Below the pieces are notes generated by a model. The model ran no database searches. It was not told where the DNA came from and saw nothing but the letters and a program-made list of their open reading frames with translations. Position numbers and translations under genes: made by a program. Of a stretch of DNA of 5,133 nucleotides, positions 1-4,571 are shown piece after piece. Numbering within the stretch: position 1 is the first letter of the stretch; the number at the start of each line of letters is the position of its first letter. Origin of the DNA: Victivallaceae bacterium (GTDB taxonomy: Bacteria; Verrucomicrobiota; Lentisphaeria; Victivallales; Victivallaceae); the NCBI GenBank assembly GCA_028717165.1, contig JAQUOK010000280.1, forward strand, positions 1-5,133. Direction: 5' to 3'.

Positions 1-447
1 ATCAGACATAATCCCGTTAAGCCAGATATTACCGTTTTCACTGTGGACTTTCTGTCCCTTTTCGTGAAACCAGATAATTTCCCCGTCTTTGCGTATTACC
101 CGGTATTCCAGTTCATACGGCTTGTTCTCGGCAACCGCTTTTTCGACAAGTTCCTCAATAAGGGCGCGGTCGTCAGGATGGATTATGCTCGCGAAGCTGC
201 GGACATTGTTATTAATAAAATCGGAGGCCGGATAACCGGTGACTTTTTCTATTTCCTTGACTATGTAATGCATGGTCCAGGATTTATCGCAATTACAGAG
301 ATAAACGATTCCGGGAATATTCTTGATAAGGGACTGAAACAAGGTTTCGCTTTGGCGGAGAGCTTCCGATACCTGTTTTAATTCTTCCTGAAGCCCGTTC
401 AGCCGGTCATGAGAATTCCCGGCGTTCCTGGTTTTCGCTGTCATCAT
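1..447 (-). CDS. PAS-domain sensory/signalling protein, N-terminal part (C-terminus beyond window edge)
   Basis: This frame stays open from an ATG at 447 to the left edge, giving 149 residues. Residues 14-35 are a charged, heptad-like helix (RLNGLQEELKQ...) that probably forms a coiled coil. Residues 36 to about 149 match a PAS fold of the PAS_3 type: the stretch beginning QSLIKNIPGIVY, the HPDDR motif at 90-94, and EYRVIRKDGEIIWF at 114-127. PAS domains bind small ligands or cofactors, or mediate dimerisation, in the cytoplasm and pass the signal to an output domain. That domain (histidine kinase, GGDEF or other) lies outside the window, so the protein's activity cannot be named. No signal peptide or membrane segment is visible. 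A second ATG follows directly at 444, and an in-frame GTG lies at 456. An in-frame TAA shortly upstream limits how far the gene could extend. The ribosome binding site is weak (GTGGGG). Confidence 0.85.
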   Translation of the reverse strand, partial: MMTAKTRNAGNSHDRLNGLQEELKQVSEALRQSETLFQSLIKNIPGIVYLCNCDKSWTMHYIVKEIEKVTGYPASDFINNNVRSFASIIHPDDRALIEELVEKAVAENKPYELEYRVIRKDGEIIWFHEKGQKVHSENGNIWLNGIMSD

Positions 448-481
448 TAACCCCACGGAGATATGTTAACGCATCCTTTCT

Positions 482-510
482 ATAATAAAGATACATTAAA
501 AACATGTTTA
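482..510 (-). promoter_or_regulatory. Candidate sigma70-type promoter for the PAS gene
   Basis: On the minus strand TATTAT (482-487, one mismatch to TATAAT) is preceded, after 17 bases, by TAAACA (505-510, four of six matches to TTGACA). Transcription would start around 475, leaving a short leader before the ATG at 447. The -35 overlaps a perfect 10-bp palindrome, AAACATGTTT (500-509), which could be a regulator site or chance in AT-rich DNA. The rest of 511-646 shows no gene and no clear promoter for the tRNA; a TTGAAA at 610-615 has no well-placed -10. Confidence 0.35.
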
Positions 511-646
511 AATCAATAAATTACGAAAGGAATTTTAAAAGTCTTTTATCCGACCCCAGCCAAATTATGAGACTATCATCGAACTATTGATACTTTTACT
601 TAATTCAGGTTGAAATTTTGTTTTCATATTGCAAATTTATCATAAC

Positions 647-723
647 GGGGCTGTAGCTCAGCTGGCTAGAGCGATACGTTCGCAACGTATAGGTCGAGGG
701 TTCGAGTCCCTTCAGCTCCACCA
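647..723 (+). tRNA. tRNA-Ala, anticodon CGC
   Basis: A complete 77-base cloverleaf can be folded by eye. The acceptor stem is GGGGCTG (647-653) with CAGCTCC (713-719). The D stem is GCTC/GAGC (656-659 and 669-672). The anticodon stem is ATACG/CGTAT (674-678 and 686-690) around loop TTCGCAA, which puts anticodon CGC at 681-683, reading alanine codon GCG. The T stem is GAGGG/CCCTT around TTCGAGT. Position 3 pairs with position 70 as G-T (G-U in RNA), the identity element recognised by alanyl-tRNA synthetase, which independently confirms the assignment. The discriminator base is A and CCA is encoded. The 3' end faces the AT-rich two-gene cassette, and tRNA 3' ends are common integration sites for islands. 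Confidence 0.97.
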
Positions 724-761
724 TCAGGCTTAATGGATGTGGTAGATCCTGGAAATTTTCA

Positions 762-1610
762 CTACTTACTGTAGAGGTCTTTGAAATCTGTTACCCATAT
801 CCCATCATATACTTTCCAGCCTCCAAAACTTGATATAAAAAGCTCAAAATCATCCTCTGTGCAATTATAACCAATAATGTCAAACTCATAAGTATTAAAA
901 GAAGAAAAAACAAATGACATAAACGGGAAAAGATCATTTGGTTCCACCGAGTTACCTTCCAAGGATTTGAAAACCATAGTCTTAATCCCATCTTTATTCA
1001 TTTCTTCTGCCCACTTCTGATAAGAGTGCACCACCCAACAGCTTGGTCTAGCATGTAGTCCCAATGGGGTCTGTATAATCAGCCGCAAAGAAATATAGTC
1101 CGGACAAGAGGTAACATTAACGGTATGCCCGTTTGAAGTATGTATATATTTCGAATATTCCTGGATTACATATTTACGTAAATCATCATTTAGTCCAATA
1201 CTGAAAATTTCACTACGAAAAACTCCATCTCTAAAAATATACTCCAACTCTGCAATGAATTTTAAAAATTCATTATCCCACTCGAATGGGAAAATCATCA
1301 ACCAGCAGAAATTCGATTTGATATTGTTAACCGGGTCTGCAAGAATAGAATTCGGTATTGTAAAAAAACCGAGATATGGTTCTGCAACTAATGAAGTTCT
1401 TAAATGAGGGAAAGCGACATAAGAACCAAATAGATAACTGGTTTTCCCTATATGCTCAATTAGCATAGCAGATATTTGTTTTCTAAAGTCTACTGTTGAG
1501 GATGCATCAATAGCCCTAATCGTTTTATCTACAATCGTCACCAACGGGTTTTCTTTTTCATCAACATTTTGTTTGGCAAAATATGCAGTTTTATTTATAT
1601 ATTTTTCCAT
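762..1610 (-). CDS. PTS EIIA-like / HPr-like fusion protein, partner of the CHAT protease
   Basis: The 282-residue product has two recognisable parts. Residues about 23-155 resemble a type-2 (PtsN/mannitol-fructose) EIIA domain: the active-site environment YVAFPHLR puts the phosphorylatable histidine at 69, and the later FCWLMIFPFEWDNEFLKFIAEL-like stretch (101-122) matches the family's core strand and helix. Residues about 173-265 resemble HPr: GLHARPS at 184-190 holds the active-site histidine (186) and arginine (188), and KS at 215-216 matches the regulatory serine (Ser46 in classical HPr). In the PTS these domains relay phosphate from Enzyme I to sugar permeases. FruB has a comparable EIIA-HPr arrangement, but it is longer. 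No Enzyme I, EIIB or EIIC is present here. The gene starts 28 bases after the stop of the protease gene, on the same strand, so the two are probably one operon. An in-frame stop lies just upstream of the ATG at 1610, and no strong ribosome binding site is visible. A role as regulator, sensor or substrate of the protease is inference. Confidence 0.8.
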   Translation of the reverse strand: MEKYINKTAYFAKQNVDEKENPLVTIVDKTIRAIDASSTVDFRKQISAMLIEHIGKTSYLFGSYVAFPHLRTSLVAEPYLGFFTIPNSILADPVNNIKSNFCWLMIFPFEWDNEFLKFIAELEYIFRDGVFRSEIFSIGLNDDLRKYVIQEYSKYIHTSNGHTVNVTSCPDYISLRLIIQTPLGLHARPSCWVVHSYQKWAEEMNKDGIKTMVFKSLEGNSVEPNDLFPFMSFVFSSFNTYEFDIIGYNCTEDDFELFISSFGGWKVYDGIWVTDFKDLYSK

Positions 1611-1638
1611 ATGGCTTTAAAGACAACAAAAAAGATAT

Positions 1639-2835
1639 TTATTCTGTTGGGGGTTGAATTTCATCAATTATCTCATGCAGGTGTGTTAAACATAATTCCA
1701 GTTTCAAAACGGTTTGTGGCATATCTTCCAGTTTTAAATAATCTAAGGCATAATCACATGCAATTAAAGCAAATTCATAATGAGGGATAACCTGCGTAAA
1801 GCCCAATTGCTTAAGTAAATCTTTAGATGGTTTTACATGGCGGTCGATTAAATATTTAAACCTGTTACATGAGCGTTCCAAGATATGGATATTGGAAACA
1901 TTATGCTTATTTTTAGGATCGCGATATTCCATGGAGGCCATATCATTATATGTAACCAATAGTTTCGCCCATATTTCTAACTGAAGAGGTTCTACATCTT
2001 TTTTTATCTTAAATAAATTAGTGCAATCAACAATATCTTTTGCATCTTTCCATTTAAATTCTCCAAAAAGCAGCTTGCCAACCGGAATTAAAACACGATC
2101 CCTAGGTGTATTAAATATCCAATAATGTATTTTTAATTTTTGGGAGAAAATATACGAAAATTCTTCTTCGGACAAACCATACGACGCGATTTTTGATTTT
2201 ACTGCATCTAAGTTGATGAAAATAGTGTCGTGTTCCCGGCTGGGACGACATTTCACTAATAAACTTTTTCCTTTGCGTATTAAGGAACGACGTGAAAACT
2301 TGAAGTCTTTTGTATCATAATCATTTACGCGCATAATCTGAATTGCATGTTCATATGAAGTCTCTATTGATTTGTTCTTGAATATATTTGTGTAAAAAAA
2401 ATTAACAAATTGCAGACAACATTCATCAGACACTTCATTATCACAAGAAATTACAAAAGGCGCAGCATCTACTAATGTTTCAAGCAGCTCGCTGGAATAG
2501 CAACATAACAGAACTAACAATAATGGAGGGTGTTCTGCCAGATCCAATAAATTTAATAAACGACTCGCCGATACCAGCTCACCATCTTTTGTATTGAAAT
2601 CCTTTTTATCAAGGTAAATGCCATTTGAATTTCCATGTCCTGAAAAGTGAATAATATTATAATTTGATTCTGTAATTAAAGTATGTATGCTTTCAATATC
2701 CGATGCGTGTAAGCATTTCAAAGAAATATTTTTTTCATTATGACTGGAAATTTGACGTAATAGTTTGTCCTCTTTATCTAAGCGTATAGGTGTTTGGTCC
2801 GGCGGATTAGAAAATAGAACTAATATATTATTCAT
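1639..2835 (-). CDS. CHAT/caspase-like cysteine protease with unrecognised C-terminal region
   Basis: The ATG at 2835 gives 398 residues. The N-terminal half (about 1-195) reads as a CHAT (caspase HetF-associated) domain of clan CD. The opening strand NNILVLFSNPP is followed by IIHFSGHGNSNGIYL, whose GHG gives catalytic His67. LLVLLCCYSSEL follows, where the usual A-C-x-S pattern becomes C-C-Y-S and makes Cys112 the likely nucleophile. Then comes the strand, loop and helix typical of the family (VDAAPFVISCDNEVSD, then FVNFFYTNIF). Residues about 205-398 are predicted mainly helical, and I do not recognise them; they may be a sensor or partner-binding module. No signal peptide or membrane segment is seen, so it should be cytoplasmic. 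The frame is open up to an ATG at 2913, but the start near 2835 is preferred because a strong ribosome binding site stands before it; GTG at 2838 is an alternative. Bacterial CHAT proteases commonly act as effectors in conflict or cell-death systems. The specificity here is unknown. Confidence 0.85.
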   Translation of the reverse strand: MNNILVLFSNPPDQTPIRLDKEDKLLRQISSHNEKNISLKCLHASDIESIHTLITESNYNIIHFSGHGNSNGIYLDKKDFNTKDGELVSASRLLNLLDLAEHPPLLLVLLCCYSSELLETLVDAAPFVISCDNEVSDECCLQFVNFFYTNIFKNKSIETSYEHAIQIMRVNDYDTKDFKFSRRSLIRKGKSLLVKCRPSREHDTIFINLDAVKSKIASYGLSEEEFSYIFSQKLKIHYWIFNTPRDRVLIPVGKLLFGEFKWKDAKDIVDCTNLFKIKKDVEPLQLEIWAKLLVTYNDMASMEYRDPKNKHNVSNIHILERSCNRFKYLIDRHVKPSKDLLKQLGFTQVIPHYEFALIACDYALDYLKLEDMPQTVLKLELCLTHLHEIIDEIQPPTE

Positions 2836-2843
2836 CACAACAG

Positions 2844-2852
2844 AACCTCCTT
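2844..2852 (-). promoter_or_regulatory. Strong ribosome binding site deciding the protease start
   Basis: AAGGAGGTT on the minus strand is complementary to the 3' end of 16S rRNA over nearly its whole length. It lies 8 bases before the ATG at 2835 and 5 before the GTG at 2838. It argues against initiation at the upstream ATG at 2913, whose extra 26 residues would be read through the palindrome at 2884-2903. Confidence 0.85.
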
Positions 2853-2883
2853 CATTGATTTCATCATAAAACAGATACTGAAC

Positions 2884-2903
2884 AACTAATTTTAAAATTA
2901 GTT
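2884..2903. promoter_or_regulatory. Perfect 20-bp palindrome in the protease leader: operator or leader hairpin
   Basis: AACTAATTTTAAAATTAGTT is its own reverse complement over all 20 bases, centred between 2893 and 2894. It sits between the promoter candidate at 2922-2950 and the ribosome binding site at 2844-2852, where a dimeric repressor or an RNA hairpin could control the cassette. On the plus strand it is followed by a run of six T (2902-2907), so it could also act as a weak terminator for transcription coming from the left. The stem is almost entirely A-T, which favours the operator reading over a stable hairpin. No regulator gene is present in the window. Confidence 0.5.
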
Positions 2904-2921
2904 TTTTGTACATGGTAAAGA

Positions 2922-2950
2922 ATTATAACATTATACTCCAGCCGCATAAA
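2922..2950 (-). promoter_or_regulatory. Candidate promoter of the CHAT/EIIA-HPr operon
   Basis: Two perfect TATAAT hexamers occur on the minus strand, at 2930-2935 and 2922-2927, eight bases apart. The downstream one has a weak -35, TTTATG (2945-2950), at a 17-base spacing. Transcription would start near 2915 and give a leader of about 80 bases that contains the palindrome and the ribosome binding site. Weak -35 sites can indicate a need for activation, but AT-rich DNA also yields such boxes by chance. Confidence 0.5.
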
Positions 2951-2993
2951 CTAATACTAATTGCAATCAATTTCAAGAAAATATATGATTATC

Positions 2994-3028
2994 CTGACTG
3001 AAAACTTAGTTTTCAAGTAATCGGTCAG
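2994..3028. repeat. Nested hairpin upstream of the cassette
   Basis: A perfect 7-bp stem TGAAAAC/TGTTTTCA-type (TGAAAAC 2999-3005, loop TTA, GTTTTCA 3009-3015) is enclosed by CTGAC (2994-2998) and GTCAG (3024-3028), with an 8-base unpaired stretch on one side. Its right side overlaps the left member of the 12-bp inverted repeat at 3017-3028. The function is unknown. It lies too far upstream to be part of the cassette's core promoter. Confidence 0.4.
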
Positions 3029-3325
3029 TAACCTTTGTCCGGGAAAAATTGAATCCCGAATGGATGACTATGTTAAGAATTGAAAATTAAGGATGCGGCA
3101 CGGTATTGAAACCCTGAAAGGGTTATTCAGCGTAGCCCGCCGCAACGCGGCGGGTAATGCCGTCCCCCCATATCTGTTCCCTGTAGGGGAACCTCAAATG
3201 CCTTACCCGCATTTTGAAGTTCTCCTTCAGGGAACATCATGGAACCGATAAGATTCCCCAAGGCGCCGCCTTGGGCTACGTTAAAAATCCCTTCCAGGGA
3301 TAAAAAACGGGCGCTGACCGATTAC
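3017..3325. repeat. 12-bp inverted repeats bracketing the hairpin-rich element
   Basis: GTAATCGGTCAG at 3017-3028 recurs as its exact reverse complement, CTGACCGATTAC, at 3314-3325. The pair encloses 285 bases that include the structured inverted arms at 3110-3301. This resembles the ends of a small non-autonomous mobile element (MITE-like). However, no flanking target-site duplication is evident, and no transposase gene is in the window. The pairing could instead be the outermost stem of one large folded structure. Confidence 0.45.
3110..3301. repeat. Large inverted repeat, two homologous ~92-base arms each with three hairpins
   Basis: The left arm (3110-3201) and the reverse complement of the right arm (3209-3301) align along their length. 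They share CCCTG-AAGGG, then CGTAGCCC (3131-3138 versus GGGCTACG at 3273-3280), then TTCCCTG and AAATGC, with a 7-base centre at 3202-3208. Each arm has the same three small hairpins. The first are 3110-3124 and 3287-3301. The second are 3136-3154 (8-bp stem CCCGCCGC/GCGGCGGG) and 3257-3275 (9-bp stem CCCAAGGCG/CGCCTTGGG). The third are 3176-3192 and 3219-3235. The middle hairpin differs in sequence between arms yet pairs in both. This looks like a dispersed intergenic repeat (REP- or MITE-like), but its family cannot be named from the sequence alone. Confidence 0.75.
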
Positions 3326-3400
3326 GTTTTCAAACATGGCTGAAAAAACCATCAGACTCGAAATCAGGACAATTTGCAAGAAGAATTCGAACAGCGCCCG
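3308..3400. repeat. 9-bp GC-rich inverted repeat, possible second small structured unit
   Basis: CGGGCGCTG (3308-3316) is the exact reverse complement of CAGCGCCCG (3392-3400), with 75 mostly AT-rich bases between. The GC-rich ends stand out from the surroundings. It begins seven bases after the last hairpin of the larger element, and its left member overlaps the 12-bp repeat at 3314-3325, so these repeats are interlocked. It could be the closing stem of a structured RNA or part of the same repeat element. Confidence 0.4.
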
Positions 3401-3529
3401 ATTGAAAAATTCTTCTCCGTAAACTGTTAACCTAAATGCAGCAGTTCAAATGCCAATATTTGGACAATGTCTTTATTTTCAAGCACTTCAGTCTTGCGCG
3501 CAAAATAACTTTTAGTGATTTTCCCTTAG
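3401..3529. other. Intergenic stretch without a convincing gene
   Basis: Taken with the repeats before it, this completes a gap of about 840 bases (2836-3677) without a supported gene. A 68-codon minus-strand frame (3432-3638) crosses the terminator-like hairpin and has no family resemblance or ribosome binding site. Another minus frame encodes about 32 residues (3427 to about 3525, containing KTEVLENKDIVQILAFELL) that look protein-like. It lacks a start and could be the tail of a decayed gene, though this is very uncertain. Confidence 0.4.
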
Positions 3530-3598
3530 AAAAATAAAAAAATCGCACTATGTTTTCCTTGCAAACCCCTAAAATTAAGGAAGAAAACATGAGTGCGA
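3530..3598 (-). terminator. Rho-independent terminator for the MNT-HEPN / Cas4-like operon
   Basis: Read on the minus strand, a long stem (TCGCACT...GTTTTC...CCTT, 3598-3577, pairing with 3560-3543, with a few bulged bases) is followed directly by TTTTTTTATTTTT (3542-3530). It starts about 80 bases after the stop codon at 3678, so it would end transcripts of the two genes to the right and shield the structured region to the left. The stem is longer (about 18 bp) and the loop larger (about 16 bases) than in a typical intrinsic terminator. Confidence 0.7.
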
Positions 3599-3677
3599 CA
3601 ACAAAATAATCAGGAAAAACATTATCTGCAATTACCACAGACCTGATACGATTAAACTTACAGAAAGCATTATTCTG

Positions 3678-4571
3678 CTAAGTGAAAATAAACCTCCTTT
3701 CGCAATATTTTTTAAATCTGCACTTGGGGCAATTTTCACTGTTTTTAATGAAGTTTCCCTCAATGGCGCTGTCTTCAGTTAACAGGTACAGCATTTCGTA
3801 TGAGCTGTTTTTTATGCGCCCGATAAATTCACCGATATTTATTTCTTCATCGGGAACAGTGCGGGTTTCGCCGGAAGACAAATCGAAGTTCAACGTTACG
3901 GCATGTTCAGGTTTTATCCGCATAACATTAAACGCATAGATCTTATGCAGGGTTCCGGCATCACGCATTTTCCGTTCAGTCGGCGCGGCGCCGCTTAAGG
4001 TAAGGAATTTCAGCAAACCGTCCTCTTCCCAGACCAGCGCGGGTGAAAGCCAGACTCTGATGCCGTCAATATCCGCGGATACGGGAAATGAAAAGATTTT
4101 CCGCTTCAGATACGGTATTCCGGCCAGATAATCCGTCAAACCGCTTTCCGTCAGGCTGTCAATATATTTTCCCAGAAGCTTCGCGCCGGACTCTTCCAGT
4201 TCATTTATCGCAGCTTCTCCGTAACAGGCTTCGAAAAGATTCAGCCGCCGGGGATCATCACGCCATTCCCGCAGAGAAACGGAACGCATGCCGTCACGGA
4301 AATAACGGCTTGCAGCCCGGCGGATATTGAAATTTTCAGGATTGTCATAGAAAAATTCCCTGAGCACGGCAGTACAGATGGAATTCAGCCATAAATCCAA
4401 AGACCGGATATGCTTCAACTGATAAAGCAGTTCCGCGCCGGAAAACTGTTCAAAACCGCCCCGCGAGCCGTAATAATGGTAAAAATAAGCGCGGGGACAA
4501 AAAGCAAAGAGGCTTTCCCGGCTCAATGACCAGGAAAACCCCTGTTCCTCAATTAACAGTTCTTCATACAT
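3678..4571 (-). CDS. Cas4/RecB-like PD-(D/E)XK protein with iron-sulfur cysteines, nuclease site apparently lost
   Basis: The 297-residue product has the layout of the PD-(D/E)XK (PDDEXK_1, Cas4/AddB-like) family. Near the N-terminus LSRESLFAFCPRAYFYHYYGSRGG (16-39) gives Cys25. The C-terminus CPKCRFKKYC gives Cys281, 284 and 290. Together these form the four-cysteine pattern that binds a 4Fe-4S cluster in Cas4 and AddB. Active members read roughly xxPDL...IIDWKTG between these ends. Here the matching segment (171-194) reads VWLSPALVWEEDGLLKFLTLSG, with alanine in place of the first aspartate and leucines where the D-x-K residues should be. The following Q-x3-Y helix is also altered (TLHKIYAF, 207-214). 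It is probably a structural or DNA-binding relative, not an active nuclease. The ATG at 4571 overlaps the stop of the upstream MNT-HEPN gene by 8 bases (4564-4571), so translation is likely coupled. Base composition is much more GC-rich than in the CHAT cassette. The family assignment is fairly sure; the loss of activity is inferred from motif reading. Confidence 0.75.
   Translation of the reverse strand: MYEELLIEEQGFSWSLSRESLFAFCPRAYFYHYYGSRGGFEQFSGAELLYQLKHIRSLDLWLNSICTAVLREFFYDNPENFNIRRAASRYFRDGMRSVSLREWRDDPRRLNLFEACYGEAAINELEESGAKLLGKYIDSLTESGLTDYLAGIPYLKRKIFSFPVSADIDGIRVWLSPALVWEEDGLLKFLTLSGAAPTERKMRDAGTLHKIYAFNVMRIKPEHAVTLNFDLSSGETRTVPDEEINIGEFIGRIKNSSYEMLYLLTEDSAIEGNFIKNSENCPKCRFKKYCERRFIFT

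Noticed and set aside
43..381. Plus-strand frame of 112 codons
   Set aside because: It lies opposite the PAS gene, whose minus-strand frame carries clear HPDDR and EYRVIRKDG motifs; the plus frame has no family resemblance.
701..723. Attachment-site duplication of the tRNA 3' end
   Set aside because: Only trivial 7-base matches (such as CCTTCAG near 3224) recur in the window, so no att pair can be claimed.
720..761. Terminator after the tRNA or after the EIIA-HPr gene
   Set aside because: Only an imperfect pairing of CCACCATC with GGATGTGG is visible, with no T-run on either strand.
2836..2913. 26-residue N-terminal extension of the protease from an ATG at 2913
   Set aside because: It would be translated through the 20-bp palindrome and lacks its own ribosome binding site, whereas AAGGAGGTT stands just before 2838/2835, where the CHAT domain begins.
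3110..3301. Possible CRISPR array
   Set aside because: The repeats are inverted hairpin arms, not evenly spaced direct repeats with unique spacers, and no cas operon is present. The Cas4-like gene nearby appears catalytically dead and is coupled to MNT-HEPN.
3432..3638. Minus-strand frame of 68 codons
   Set aside because: It runs through the terminator hairpin and its T-run, has no recognisable domain and no ribosome binding site.
4088..4330. Plus-strand frames opposite the Cas4-like and MNT-HEPN genes (also 3682-3939 and 4756-5109)
   Set aside because: They are antisense shadows of genes with clear domain motifs on the minus strand.
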